DNA of 40,032 bases. It comes from Myxococcales bacterium. GTDB lineage: Bacteria > Myxococcota_A > Bradymonadia > Bradymonadales > Bradymonadaceae. Numbering within the stretch: the first letter of the stretch is position 1; the number at the start of each line of letters is the position of its first letter. Shown here one piece after another: positions 9,026 to 17,514 of the stretch. The notes under the pieces are model-generated. The model did not search any database. It was not told the DNA's origin and saw only the letters and a list, made by a program, of their open reading frames with translations. A program made the position numbers and the translations under genes. The stretch is from positions 1 through 40,032 of the forward strand of contig SLJM01000220.1 in NCBI GenBank assembly GCA_007135085.1. Reading direction: 5' to 3'.

Positions 9026-10639
9026 ATGAGCGGCTATCCATATTCAAAGCATATCTCTGGCCTCGGCGCTCTGATCGCCGTTGCGGTCATCCTCCTGATC
9101 CCAACCGTGGCCTTTGCGGTGCCCGGCTCCGGCGAATTTATCGCCCATTATAGTGGCAGCGGTCGCGAGATGACCGAGCTCTATAATCTGATCGCCAAGA
9201 TCTGTCTGGCCGTCTTGATCATCGTCGAGGGTGTTCTACTCTTTGCGATCATCGCCTTTCGTCGACGAAGCGATGACGATCGACCGGTTCAGAACCACGG
9301 CGATCTCAGACTGGAGGCCGGATGGACCCTGGCGGCCCTGGGACTCCAGATCTGGATTGGCGTGGCCACAATCGACGTCATGTTCTCCACGGAGACCCCT
9401 CCCGAGGATGGTTTCGACATGACCATCATCGCCGAGGCGTCGCAGTGGGATTGGGACTTCTTCTACGAATTCCCCGACGACGATGGCCGCGAGCCCTTCA
9501 TGCACGAAGACCTGGTCGTGCCGGCTCACCAAAATATCAACCTCATCGTCACCTCGCGCGACGTCATCCACGCTATCTTCGTTCCCGACCTGGGGATCAA
9601 GATCGACGCCGTGCCTGGCCGAAACAACCGCTGGTGGTTCCGAGCCGACGGTCCTGTGGCTCAGGTGCGCGCCCCGGACTACGCCACTGTCGGCCCCCGG
9701 CAAGAGCCCTATCCCCAGACCCGCTCGGCCCGCTTTCGAAACGATCGATATGCCGCCGCCGATCGAGTGGTCACCGGACTGGAGCGCCGCGTCGACTTTT
9801 TGGGCTGGACCCGAGACGTCGGTGAAGTCTCTCCATACGAGGGCTATAACGCCGTGGAGTATCAGGGCACCTGCGCCGAACTGTGCGGCCGCGACCACTG
9901 GGATATGTATTTTCGGGCCGTCGTCATGACTCAATCCAGCTTTGACCGCTGGGTCGACGACCGCCTCTCGGCGGTGGACGAGCCAATCGGCGAAGCGGTC
10001 TACGCACGCCGTTGTGCGAGCTGCCACGGCGACGACGGTACCGGCGACGATATCAACCCCTCCCTGGTTGGCGCCGACCGGGTCATCAATCCAGACCGGA
10101 TTAACGATCACATCGAGATCGTCCTCCAGGGCGAAGGCCAGATGCAGGCATTTGGCCCGGTGCTCAACGACGCTGAGATCGCGGCGGTGATCAATCACGA
10201 ACGCACTAGCTGGGGCAACGACGGCGGCACCATCGACGCCGATGATGTCGCTGCCCTACGTGAGGAACTGGGCCTCGAGCCCCGTCCCTTCATGGCCGCC
10301 GAACCTACCCCCACTGACGAATTGATGGCCCGTGGCGAGCGCATCTATCAGAGCTGCGTCACCTGCCATGGCCAGGACGGTCAGAGTTACGACCCTCAGG
10401 CCGTGCCCAGCCTGGCTCAAAACGAGGTCGTCGTCGCCGAAGAGGTCGACGAGCTCGTCCAGGTGCTGGTCCAGGGTCGCGACTCCGACCAGTGGCCAGG
10501 ACGAAAGAGCCCGGTGGCCCGATCGATGACCGACCTGCAGTTGGCGTCGCTCCTGACTTATCTGCGCGGCTCTTTCGGCAACGACGCACCACCGGTGCAG
10601 CCCATCGAAGTCACCGATATTCGCGACGATTTGGACTGA
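9026..10639 (+). CDS. coxB: Cytochrome c oxidase subunit II with CuA and two fused cytochrome c domains
   Basis: 537 residues from ATG 9026 (AGGAAAG about 10 nt upstream); a TTG at 8987 is in frame but unsupported. Layout: signal-like helix (residues ~12-31), second membrane helices around 55-78 and 100-118, then the cupredoxin domain. CuA ligands are visible as H182 (DVIHAIFVPDLG) and C283-x-E285-x-C287-x3-H291-x2-M294; the aromatic patch WDWDFFY (141-147) is the usual cytochrome docking and electron entry site. Two heme c motifs follow, CASCH (330-334) and CVTCH (444-448), so this is a caa3-like enzyme with one more heme than the common single-heme subunit II. About 60 residues (roughly 211-272) are inserted between DAVPGR and the CuA loop. 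Periplasmic electron entry for the oxidase. Confidence 0.95.
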   Translation: MSGYPYSKHISGLGALIAVAVILLIPTVAFAVPGSGEFIAHYSGSGREMTELYNLIAKICLAVLIIVEGVLLFAIIAFRRRSDDDRPVQNHGDLRLEAGWTLAALGLQIWIGVATIDVMFSTETPPEDGFDMTIIAEASQWDWDFFYEFPDDDGREPFMHEDLVVPAHQNINLIVTSRDVIHAIFVPDLGIKIDAVPGRNNRWWFRADGPVAQVRAPDYATVGPRQEPYPQTRSARFRNDRYAAADRVVTGLERRVDFLGWTRDVGEVSPYEGYNAVEYQGTCAELCGRDHWDMYFRAVVMTQSSFDRWVDDRLSAVDEPIGEAVYARRCASCHGDDGTGDDINPSLVGADRVINPDRINDHIEIVLQGEGQMQAFGPVLNDAEIAAVINHERTSWGNDGGTIDADDVAALREELGLEPRPFMAAEPTPTDELMARGERIYQSCVTCHGQDGQSYDPQAVPSLAQNEVVVAEEVDELVQVLVQGRDSDQWPGRKSPVARSMTDLQLASLLTYLRGSFGNDAPPVQPIEVTDIRDDLD

Positions 10640-10651
10640 ATCTATTAATCC

Positions 10652-10680
10652 CGGTGGTCATCGGCCCAGCCGTACCACCG
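10652..10680. other. Hairpin between coxB and coxA
   Basis: CGGTGGT (10652-10658) pairs perfectly with ACCACCG (10674-10680) around a 15-nt loop that itself contains a small CGG/CCG pair. No T-run follows. It may stabilise or process the coxB-coxA message; function unknown. Confidence 0.3.
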
Positions 10681-10745
10681 TCAAGACCCCTTAATCACCA
10701 GAGTCGGCAACGTTTTCACGGCCGTATATGGCGAGGCATCGCACC

Positions 10746-12416
10746 ATGAAGGAAATCACAGCCAAAGGATACCTCTCCCCGCTCACCGAAGAGGCCAAGA
10801 CCAATAAGTTGGTCTACCTCAAGGAGTGGCTATGCTCCACGGATGCCAAGCGCATCGGCGTGCTCTATCTCGCCTTTGCGTTGGTCATGGGGATCTTCGG
10901 TGGCATCCTGTCATTGCTTATCAGGACCGAGCTGGCGCAGCATGGATCGCAGATCTTCGATCCCTCCTTTTATAATGCCCTGCCCGGCATGCACGCCACG
11001 GCGATGATCTTCTTCTTCATCATCCCCGCCTTTACGGGGATTGGTAACTTCGTGGTCCCCATTCAGGTGGGTGCCCCTGATATGGCCTTTCCCAAGCTCA
11101 ACCTGGCCGCGTTCTGGATCTTGCCCCCGGCCGCCCTGGTCACCTTCATGGGCTTTTTCCTCAACAGCCTGCCCGAGTTCGGTTGGACCGCCTATCCCCC
11201 GCTTTCCAACAACGTCTACAGCGGCATGTGGGGCGCCGACTTCTGGGTTCTCGGTCTGATCCTGGTCGGTGTCAGCTCCACCATGGCGGCCATCAACTTC
11301 CTTGCCACCGTCTTCAATATGCGCTGCAAGGGCATGAAGATGTTCCAGCTGCCCCTGTTCACCTGGTCGGTAGTGGTCACCAGCTTTTTGATCCTCGCCG
11401 CCACCCCCGTGCTCACCAGCGCTCTACTGATGCTGACCTTCGAGCGACTATTCCCCGGGGTCTTCCACTTCTTCAACCCCGCCGGCGGCGGCGACCCGAT
11501 TCTGTACCAGCACTTGTTCTGGTTCTACTCTCACCCGGCGGTCTACATCATGATCCTCCCCGGGTTCGGAGTCATCAGCGAAGTGGTCAGCACCTTTAGC
11601 CGAAAACATATCTTCGGCTACGTCCTGATGGCCTGGTCAATGATCGCCATCGCCGTGCTGGGCTTCGTGGTCTGGGCTCACCATATGTTCACCACGGGCA
11701 TCGCCCTTGAGGCGCGGGTGGGCTTTATGTTCCTCACCATGCTCATCGCCGTGCCCACGGGCATCAAAATCTTTAGCTGGCTGGCCACCATGTGGGGAGG
11801 CAGCATCAAATTCGACACGCCGATGCTCTTTGCCGTGGGCTTTATCGCCATGTTCACCATCGGTGGTCTCTCCGGCGTCGTGCTGGCCTCGGTGCCCGTC
11901 GATATTCAGCTCCACGACACCTATTACGTGGTCGCCCACATTCACTACGTGCTCGTCGCCGGGTCGATGATGACCATCTTCGCCGGAGCCTATTATTGGT
12001 ATCCGAAGATCACGGGCAAGATGTACAACGAATTCTGGGGCAAGATACACTTCTGGCTGACGGCGATCTTCATCAACGTCACCTTCTTCCTCCAGCACTG
12101 GATGGGTATGAAGGGCATGCCGCGAAGATATTACGATTATGACCCCCAATTCGAGTGGGCCAACACCATCTCCAGCCTGGGCTCGGCGGCCCTCTTTGCG
12201 GCCTCCCTGATCTTCGTGGTCAATATGGTCTGGAGTTGGAAGAGCGGCGAAGACGCCGACGAAAACCACTGGTACGGTGATGGGGTCAACCTGGAGTGGC
12301 TCATCGAGACTCCGCCCAATCATCATAACTTCCACGAGCCTCCGGAGTGGAAGCCGATCATCCGCCAGCACGTCTCCCCCGACCAGCCCGGCGGGCTGTG
12401 GCACGCCAAAGACTGA
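10746..12416 (+). CDS. coxA: Heme-copper oxidase subunit I, A2 type
   Basis: 556 residues, the catalytic oxygen-reducing, proton-pumping subunit with about twelve membrane helices. Ligands are visible: H83 (heme a), H263 with Y267 (CuB His and the cross-linked Tyr, in YSHPAVY at 261-267), H312-H313 (CuB, in WAHHMF), H398 (heme a3) and H400 (heme a) in VVAHIHYV. The helix VI glutamate of A1 enzymes (GHPEVY) is absent; YS replaces it, which is the signature of A2-type oxidases such as the Rhodothermus and Thermus caa3 enzymes. ATG 10746 is preferred (GCGAGG 9-10 nt upstream); ATG 10728 would add six residues. It follows coxB and precedes coxC. Confidence 0.97.
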   Translation: MKEITAKGYLSPLTEEAKTNKLVYLKEWLCSTDAKRIGVLYLAFALVMGIFGGILSLLIRTELAQHGSQIFDPSFYNALPGMHATAMIFFFIIPAFTGIGNFVVPIQVGAPDMAFPKLNLAAFWILPPAALVTFMGFFLNSLPEFGWTAYPPLSNNVYSGMWGADFWVLGLILVGVSSTMAAINFLATVFNMRCKGMKMFQLPLFTWSVVVTSFLILAATPVLTSALLMLTFERLFPGVFHFFNPAGGGDPILYQHLFWFYSHPAVYIMILPGFGVISEVVSTFSRKHIFGYVLMAWSMIAIAVLGFVVWAHHMFTTGIALEARVGFMFLTMLIAVPTGIKIFSWLATMWGGSIKFDTPMLFAVGFIAMFTIGGLSGVVLASVPVDIQLHDTYYVVAHIHYVLVAGSMMTIFAGAYYWYPKITGKMYNEFWGKIHFWLTAIFINVTFFLQHWMGMKGMPRRYYDYDPQFEWANTISSLGSAALFAASLIFVVNMVWSWKSGEDADENHWYGDGVNLEWLIETPPNHHNFHEPPEWKPIIRQHVSPDQPGGLWHAKD

Positions 12417-12428
12417 TTTGCCCGATTG

Positions 12429-12454
12429 CCCCCCTGACGCCTGGCGTTGGGGGG
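12429..12454. other. Strong GC hairpin between coxA and coxC
   Basis: CCCCCC (12429-12434) pairs with GGGGGG (12449-12454), and inside it ACGCC (12437-12441) pairs with GGCGT (12443-12447). A T-run (TTTTTT, 12473-12478) comes 18 nt later, too far for a standard terminator. It is probably an mRNA stability or attenuation element lowering coxC relative to coxA, or protecting the coxA 3' end. Confidence 0.4.
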
Positions 12455-12511
12455 ACCTGAACTGAGTTACGATTTTTTCCGAGAAGTGTTTCGCCCCGAG
12501 AGGTTGTTGAT

Positions 12512-13141
12512 ATGGCACCCAAAGAAGCCTCCATTATGGAAGGTCCCGGCGCCGGCGAGGAATCGCTAGGTGTGACAAATGGCAAGATTGGAATGTGGAC
12601 CTTCCTGGTCATGGACGCCATGACCTTCGCTGGTCTGCTCGCCGGCTACGCCCGGTTGCGCTGGACTCCTGACAGCCTCTGGCCCTTTCCGATCGAAGCC
12701 TTCGGCGTCATCGGGATCCAGCTAACGGCCTTCAATACGTTCATCCTCATCTGCTCCAGTGTGGCCATGGTCCACGTGTTGGCCGAGCAGATGCGGGGCA
12801 ATATGGATCGCGCCGAAAAGTGGCTGATGGCCACCATCGCCGGCGGTCTGATCTTTTTGGGCATTCAAGCATTTGAATGGACCCACTTGATCATCGACAA
12901 ATTCCACCTGCTCATGGACGCCGGATATAATCAGAACTTCCCGGCTACCTTCTACCTGTTGACAGGATTCCACGGCGCTCACGTGGCCATCGGGGTCATC
13001 TACAACACCATTTTGTTGATGGGTATGCGCAGCGGGAAGGTCACCGAAGAGCATACGTCGACCACCGAAATTGCCGGGCTTTATTGGCACTTCGTCGACC
13101 TGGTCTGGATTCTTGTCTTCACTTTCGTCTACCTCATCTGA
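12512..13141 (+). CDS. coxC: Cytochrome c oxidase subunit III
   Basis: 209 residues with five clear membrane spans, the short form of subunit III found in bacterial caa3-like oxidases. Family features visible are FEWTHLI, the helix with GFHGAHVAIGVIYN (typical GxHxxHV motif) and the C-terminal GLYWHFVDLVWILVF (YWHFVD is diagnostic). The start ATG 12512 has GAGAGG about 7 nt upstream. The subunit stabilises the catalytic core and its proton uptake path. It lies between coxA and coxD in the oxidase operon. Confidence 0.96.
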   Translation: MAPKEASIMEGPGAGEESLGVTNGKIGMWTFLVMDAMTFAGLLAGYARLRWTPDSLWPFPIEAFGVIGIQLTAFNTFILICSSVAMVHVLAEQMRGNMDRAEKWLMATIAGGLIFLGIQAFEWTHLIIDKFHLLMDAGYNQNFPATFYLLTGFHGAHVAIGVIYNTILLMGMRSGKVTEEHTSTTEIAGLYWHFVDLVWILVFTFVYLI

Positions 13142-13200
13142 ATCACCACTGACGACACGGAATTACGGTTAAAAAACCCACGGTCACGACAGGAAATACG

Positions 13201-13614
13201 ATGGCTACAACCGATGCTGAAAATCATTACGCCGAGGGCTGGGGCTGGGGACGATGGGACTGGCTTTATGCTGAATATATGTGGGTCTGGGTCGCCCTGG
13301 CGGTGCTCACCCTGGTCGAGGTCTTCATCCCCGAGCCCGAGATCTTTGCGGCTCTCTTCTCGGCGATTCCTGGAATCTCGACCGTGGGCCCCGTCGAATC
13401 GCTGATCGCCTACCTGGACCAGCTCCAATTTAACCGGGTCTTCGTCGTGGTCTCCCTGATCGTGCTGGCCCTGGTCAAGACCTGGTTGGTGGCCTGGTAT
13501 TATATGCACCTCATCGCCGAGAAACCGGCGATTATTCTGGTGGCCTGCGCCCCCTTCGTCTTCGCCACCTTTTTGACGGTGGGCATCTTCCCCTGGCAGG
13601 GGGCCTACCTCTAA
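13201..13614 (+). CDS. coxD: Cytochrome c oxidase subunit IV (prokaryotic type)
   Basis: 137 residues with three hydrophobic spans (around YMWVWVALAVLTLVEVF, FVVVSLIVLALVKTWLVAWY and IILVACAPFVFATFLTVG). The motif KTWLVAWYYMHL matches the conserved K-x-x-x-V-x-x-x-F/Y-MHL of small bacterial subunit IV proteins. An insert of ~30 residues (IFAALFSAIPGISTVGPVES) separates helices 1 and 2. AGGAAA (13189-13194) precedes ATG 13201. It is a small accessory subunit at the end of the structural oxidase genes. Confidence 0.9.
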   Translation: MATTDAENHYAEGWGWGRWDWLYAEYMWVWVALAVLTLVEVFIPEPEIFAALFSAIPGISTVGPVESLIAYLDQLQFNRVFVVVSLIVLALVKTWLVAWYYMHLIAEKPAIILVACAPFVFATFLTVGIFPWQGAYL

Positions 13615-13671
13615 GGTCTTGAAAGGCTGCCAGTCCCAGGCGCTGCGACAATTTGCCGCCTTGGCTTGATT

Positions 13672-13717
13672 CCCCGCGGTTACCATGCTTAATTGCTGGC
13701 CGCGGGGTTTGCCTTTT
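13672..13717 (+). terminator. Putative terminator after coxD
   Basis: CCCCGCGG (13672-13679) pairs perfectly with CCGCGGGG (13700-13707) across a 20-nt loop, followed by TTTGCCTTTT. The long loop weakens it as a classical intrinsic terminator, but the place, between structural subunits and the assembly genes, suits partial termination. Confidence 0.45.
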
Positions 13718-13763
13718 GTGGCCCTCGCCTGGCCCTCACGTTGTCCTCCTCAGAGTTTAACCC

Positions 13764-14804
13764 ATGCATGGCCTATCGCGACTCTCTTTCATGGTCGGGC
13801 AATACGCCCAACTGACCAAGCCGGGCATTATCCGGCTGTTGGTGGTGACCATGTTTTGCACCATGCTCGTAGCTCAGGGGGGCATCCCCGATCTGTGGGT
13901 GGCGTTCTGGGCCATCGTCGGCACTGCCCTTATCTGCGGCAGCGCCAATACGATCAATATGGTCTGGGATCAGGATATCGACGCTGTCATGGAGCGCACC
14001 AAGGGGCGCCCCCTGGTCACGGGCACCATTCGCCCCGAACAGGCGCTGATCTTTTCCGGTATTATCGGCCTGGTGGCGGTGCTCATCCTGACCTTTTTCG
14101 TCAACCCCCTGGCCGCCCTGATGGGCATCTGTGGACACGCCTATTATTCGGTGCTCTACACGATGTGGCTCAAGCGCAGCACCCCCCAGAATATTGTCAT
14201 CGGCGGCGGCGCCGGGGCCTTCCCGGTACTCATCGGCTGGGCAGCGGTCACGGGCAATCTGAGCCTGACGGCCTGGCTTATCTTCGGCATCGTCTTTTTC
14301 TGGACCCCGCCCCACTTCTGGGCTCTCGCCCTGTATAAGGACATCGATTACGGCAAAGCCAATATCCCGATGATGCCCAACGTCAAGGGCCGGCGGGCCA
14401 CCAAATTTCAGATGCTCATCTATATGATGCTCCTGTTGGGCATCACCATGGCCCTTGCGTTGACCGGCTACGTGGGCCTCATTTATCTGGTCTCGGCGGT
14501 CCTGCTGGGCGCTGCCTTTACCTATTTCGTCATTCGCACCGCCTTCGAGAAGGGCAATCGCTGGGCCAAGCGCACCTTCGCCTTCTCCATTGTCTATCTG
14601 GGCCTGCTCTTCGCCGCCATGTCCGTGGACAGCCTCAAGACTTACCACTTTACCGAAAGTCACGACCTCGATGATATCGAACGCACGGCGGCCAGAATGA
14701 GGGCCGACCAGGATATCGACGAGTTGATCCGTCAGCATAATGAGGCCGCCCAGGCCTCGCAGCCGACCAATGGCGATAGAGCAGAAGACACCACAAACCG
14801 CTGA
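13764..14804 (+). CDS. ctaB: Protoheme IX farnesyltransferase (heme O synthase)
   Basis: 346 residues of the UbiA prenyltransferase superfamily, CtaB/COX10 branch. It transfers a farnesyl group from farnesyl diphosphate to heme b to give heme O, precursor of the heme a in CoxA. Visible motifs are QLTKPGIIRLLVV near the N-terminus, NTINMVWDQDID with the Asp-rich N-x3-D-x3-D motif, MERTKGRPLVTG, and DIDYGKANIPMMP. About eight or nine membrane spans follow. The C-terminal ~60 residues are soluble and longer than usual. An alternative start at 13791 (MVGQYAQ) would remove nine residues; neither has a clear Shine-Dalgarno sequence. It provides cofactor for the oxidase encoded upstream. Confidence 0.96.
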   Translation: MHGLSRLSFMVGQYAQLTKPGIIRLLVVTMFCTMLVAQGGIPDLWVAFWAIVGTALICGSANTINMVWDQDIDAVMERTKGRPLVTGTIRPEQALIFSGIIGLVAVLILTFFVNPLAALMGICGHAYYSVLYTMWLKRSTPQNIVIGGGAGAFPVLIGWAAVTGNLSLTAWLIFGIVFFWTPPHFWALALYKDIDYGKANIPMMPNVKGRRATKFQMLIYMMLLLGITMALALTGYVGLIYLVSAVLLGAAFTYFVIRTAFEKGNRWAKRTFAFSIVYLGLLFAAMSVDSLKTYHFTESHDLDDIERTAARMRADQDIDELIRQHNEAAQASQPTNGDRAEDTTNR

Positions 14805-14831
14805 ACCTCCTTCACAGGCCACAAAAAGATC

Positions 14832-15431
14832 ATGAGCCACACGACACCACCTTCGCACCATCATATCGATGCGGCGACCACTGAGAAAAACGCCCGCCTG
14901 GGCAAGATGGCCATCACCGTCGTGGTGGGCATGTTCCTGCTCGGCTTCGCCTCTATCCCCATCTATCGTCTGGTCTGCGCCCAGATCGACCCCGGCGGCT
15001 CCTCCTGGTATATCGGCGAGCCCGATGTCTATGAAGGGATCGAGGTCGACGAGAGTCGTCAACTCAGAGTTCGATTCAATACGGGCGTGGAGCGCCAACT
15101 CCCCTGGGAATTCGAGGTGCGCCAGCGCCACGTCGACGTCCATCCCGGTGAGCGAAATGATGTGGCCTTTATGGTGGTTAACCCCACCGGCCGCGACGTG
15201 ACCGGAAAAGCGGTCTACGATATCAGCCCCGCCGAGGCGGCGCCGTACTTCAAAAAACAGGAATGCTTCTGCTTTATCGAGCAGACCCTCCACGCCGGTC
15301 AGGAATTGGAGATGCCACTGGTCTTCTGGTTCGACCCGGAGATGCCCGACCATATCGACGAGGTCTATCTGGGCTATACCTTCTTCAACGCCGAGAGCTC
15401 TCGCTCCCGCGCTACCGCTGACAACCGATAA
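14832..15431 (+). CDS. ctaG: CtaG/Cox11-type copper chaperone for CuB insertion
   Basis: 199 residues. One membrane anchor (MAITVVVGMFLLGFASIPIYRLVC) is followed by an immunoglobulin-like periplasmic domain. The Cox11 copper-binding signature is present as QECFCFIEQTLHAGQE (Cys-x-Cys) and the downstream MPLVFWFDPEM matches the conserved MPV-x-F-x-DP segment. Family role: delivers copper to the CuB site of subunit I. It starts 27 nt after ctaB and belongs to the same assembly operon. The N-terminal 40 residues are cytoplasmic and His-rich (SHHHIDAATT). Confidence 0.94.
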   Translation: MSHTTPPSHHHIDAATTEKNARLGKMAITVVVGMFLLGFASIPIYRLVCAQIDPGGSSWYIGEPDVYEGIEVDESRQLRVRFNTGVERQLPWEFEVRQRHVDVHPGERNDVAFMVVNPTGRDVTGKAVYDISPAEAAPYFKKQECFCFIEQTLHAGQELEMPLVFWFDPEMPDHIDEVYLGYTFFNAESSRSRATADNR

Positions 15432-15447
15432 AGCCCACACCATCATT

Positions 15448-15618
15448 ATGAATGAAACCACTTCCAGCCCGGACCCTTCCTTCGACCCTCCTAAGGCGGA
15501 GGACGGCTTTCACGAGCCGGCGGCGGACGTCAAAAAACGCAATCTCATCACGGGATTGATCATTACCGCTTTCATCGTCGCCTGGGTTTTATTTGGCCTT
15601 CGCAAGCTTCTCTTCTAG
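15448..15618 (+). CDS. Small single-span membrane protein of 56 residues
   Basis: ATG 15448 to TAG 15616-15618. The first ~28 residues are polar and acidic (SSPDPSFDPPKAEDGF), then the basic stretch VKKRN, one membrane helix (LITGLIITAFIVAWVLFGL, residues 33-51) and the tail RKLLF. It fits tightly between ctaG (17 nt before) and SURF1 (14 nt after) on the same strand, leaving no other use for this DNA. The topology (polar N-terminus, single helix, very short tail) is like small oxidase accessory or assembly proteins such as CcoQ/CcoS-like peptides, but I see no specific homology. Role in oxidase assembly is inferred from position only. Confidence 0.65.
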   Translation: MNETTSSPDPSFDPPKAEDGFHEPAADVKKRNLITGLIITAFIVAWVLFGLRKLLF

Positions 15619-15632
15619 TCCCTCGAGCTGCC

Positions 15633-16430
15633 GTGACCCTTCGCATTCGCTTCTGGTCGACCTTTTTCTCTGTCATCGGCCTGGCCCTCCTCATTACTCT
15701 GGGAACCTGGCAGCTCATTCGCTACCAAGAAGCCAAGGATTTTGAGGATCGCCGCGACGCCCAGATTGGCGAGGCGCCCGTCGATCTGCTCGACCTGGAA
15801 GCTCTGGAGGCAGGAGATCTGGACTTTCGCCAGATTCGAGCTCGGGGCACCTGGGATTTAGATCGCACATTTTTGATCAAACACCGCGTCCTTCGCGGAA
15901 ACCCCGGGGCCTGGGTGGTCAACGCTCTGATTCTCGACGGCCATGCCGAACAAGATCCCCCTGCCCTGATGGTCAACCGCGGCTGGATTCCATTCGCCGA
16001 CGCCGCCGACCGGGCTCTGCTCCTTCAACAGGAGCTCCCAGAAGGCCCACAGACCATCACCGGCCTGGTTCATCCGCTGGACTACGTGGTGGTCGACGAT
16101 GGCGCTCAGCAGCGCCTTGACGAACTCGAGAGCGTGACTGGAGTCTTCGAGTTGGACTCCTACGATACGACGGCTATGCGGCGCGCCTTCGACGGCCCGA
16201 CCATCGAGCGCGACCTGGTGCTCACCATCAGCGCCACCGACGGGGCCGACACCTATCCCACTCCGACGGTGGGCCACGTCACCGATCGCTACCTGACCTC
16301 GGAGACCCATTTCGGTTATATGCTCACCTGGTATCTGCTCGCACTGGCCCTCATCGCCATCTGGCTGGCCGGAAGTCTGGGCATGCTCGGCTCCCGTTCC
16401 TATGACGATGACCCTCGCCCCACCTCTTGA
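15633..16430 (+). CDS. SURF1-family oxidase assembly protein
   Basis: 265 residues from GTG 15633. Two membrane helices frame a periplasmic domain: N-terminal FFSVIGLALLITLGTWQLIRY and C-terminal YMLTWYLLALALIAIWLAGSL. The motifs LGTWQLIRYQEAK (LG-x-WQ-x2-R-x3-K) and VNRGWIP are diagnostic of SURF1/Shy1. Bacterial SURF1 proteins aid heme a insertion into oxidase subunit I, in keeping with the neighbours ctaB and ctaG. It ends the respiratory region; the next gene converges and its stop is only 3 bp away, so no separate terminator fits between them. Confidence 0.92.
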   Translation: MTLRIRFWSTFFSVIGLALLITLGTWQLIRYQEAKDFEDRRDAQIGEAPVDLLDLEALEAGDLDFRQIRARGTWDLDRTFLIKHRVLRGNPGAWVVNALILDGHAEQDPPALMVNRGWIPFADAADRALLLQQELPEGPQTITGLVHPLDYVVVDDGAQQRLDELESVTGVFELDSYDTTAMRRAFDGPTIERDLVLTISATDGADTYPTPTVGHVTDRYLTSETHFGYMLTWYLLALALIAIWLAGSLGMLGSRSYDDDPRPTS

Positions 16431-16433
16431 TCT

Positions 16434-17411
16434 TCACTCCAACGACGAGATCATCACCGCGAGCAGATCCTCATCGTAGGGCTGCATCGTGATTTTTCCT
16501 TCTCCGAATACCGCCAGGCACGGCACGTCCTCACTGCTTCCGCAATCTCCCGGCCCCAGGTAGACCAGCCCATCCAGCCTGTGGGGTAGCGCCCAACGAC
16601 GCACCATTTCGGCGAATTCATCGGCGTCGAACGTCTCATTGAACCGGGGTATCTCTATCTGCTCGCCAGGCCCGACGGTGAGCCACCATCGTGTTGACTC
16701 TCCCTTCTCGCAGCTTCCCTCGACCAGATAGCTCCGATCCGGCGCCACCGCCAGGGGGGTTGAGGCCAGGGCTCCCCCGTTTACCTGGAGCTCGCACTCC
16801 TCGGATTCAATCCATGCCCCAATATCCAGGGTCGCTCCCCTTTTCCCCTGTTTGCCCCGCACTTCCTCCCACAGCTCGATCACCGGCGGTGGGACAATCC
16901 GCTCATCTGGTTGGTGAGCCGGCAAGGCCTCTACGAGTTGCTCCATGAGCCGTACGGCTTGTTGCTCCTGTCCCTGATCGAGATGACTTCGAACCAGAAA
17001 AATTGCCGCATCGAAGAGCTGTCCCGACGTTTCGCCATCAGCCATCCACAACTGGCTGACCTCCATCGAGCGTCGAACGGGAAGGTCGAGATGCTCCTGG
17101 GCCTGGCGAGCCCCCTCGAAAAAATAGAGTTGCTCTCCTTCGGCTTTGAGTCTCTCAACTGATTCCCCTTTTCCCTCGTCCACGATTCCATTTTCAGTGG
17201 GCTGCCATCGAACGAGGACCAGCCCATTTGAGGTCAACTCAGACTCCACCTGCCGGGCTTCCTCCTGCACCGACGACCCGCCATCGCCTATGATCAACCC
17301 CACTCGCGGCGCCGAAGTCGAGTGGCGCTCCCAGGGCGACGACCCAGCCGCCACCTGGGGAATCATGATGACCAGGACCGTCCACGTCAGATAGGCCGAA
17401 ATAATTCGCAT
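16434..17411 (-). CDS. Putative secreted protein with PEGA-like segment
   Basis: 325 residues from ATG at 17411 (minus strand), which is preceded by a GAGGGGG Shine-Dalgarno-like run and gives a good signal peptide (IISAYLTWTVLVIMIPQVAAG). Reading further upstream would run into a MITE, so the longer frame is rejected. The protein is soluble after the signal; residues ~120-200 look helical, possibly TPR-like (FDAAIFLVRSHLDQGQEQQA). A later segment (LQVNGGALASTPLAVAPDRS) resembles a PEGA domain repeat (VNG-x4-TPL). Two Cys occur near the end (GDCGSSEDVPC). It faces SURF1 tail to tail. Function is unknown; PEGA-like surface proteins are common in Myxococcota. Confidence 0.7.
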   Translation of the reverse strand: MRIISAYLTWTVLVIMIPQVAAGSSPWERHSTSAPRVGLIIGDGGSSVQEEARQVESELTSNGLVLVRWQPTENGIVDEGKGESVERLKAEGEQLYFFEGARQAQEHLDLPVRRSMEVSQLWMADGETSGQLFDAAIFLVRSHLDQGQEQQAVRLMEQLVEALPAHQPDERIVPPPVIELWEEVRGKQGKRGATLDIGAWIESEECELQVNGGALASTPLAVAPDRSYLVEGSCEKGESTRWWLTVGPGEQIEIPRFNETFDADEFAEMVRRWALPHRLDGLVYLGPGDCGSSEDVPCLAVFGEGKITMQPYDEDLLAVMISSLE

Positions 17412-17435
17412 ACCACCCCCTCGCTGCAGAAGAAG

Positions 17436-17514
17436 GTAGGCGTTCAGTCCCCCTTGGAGCGCGGCCAGCTTGGCCGCAAAGCGGACTGGCAGTCCGCGCT
17501 CCAATGAACGCTTA
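17436..17514. mobile_element. 79-bp MITE-like element with nested hairpins and 9-bp target duplication
   Basis: The ends GTAGGCGTTCA (17436-17446) and TGAACGCTTA(C) (17505-17515) are inverted repeats matching at 10 of 11 positions. Inside, TTGGAGC (17454-17460) pairs with GCTCCAA (17498-17504) and encloses two perfect hairpins: GCGGCCA/TGGCCGC (17461-17477, loop GCT) and GCGGACT/AGTCCGC (17481-17497, loop GGC). The element is flanked by the 9-bp direct repeat CAGAAGAAG at 17427-17435 and 17515-17523, a likely target duplication. It codes for nothing and must be moved in trans. It lies just upstream of the secreted-protein gene (start 17411). Confidence 0.75.

Noticed and set aside
13773-15461. 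562-residue open frame on the minus strand
   Set aside because: Antisense to ctaB and ctaG, both with clear family motifs. His- and Gly-rich shadow composition.
17412-17504. 31-residue N-terminal extension of the 16434-17411 gene
   Set aside because: It is encoded by the MITE and flank, and the true start has a signal peptide and ribosome site at 17411.
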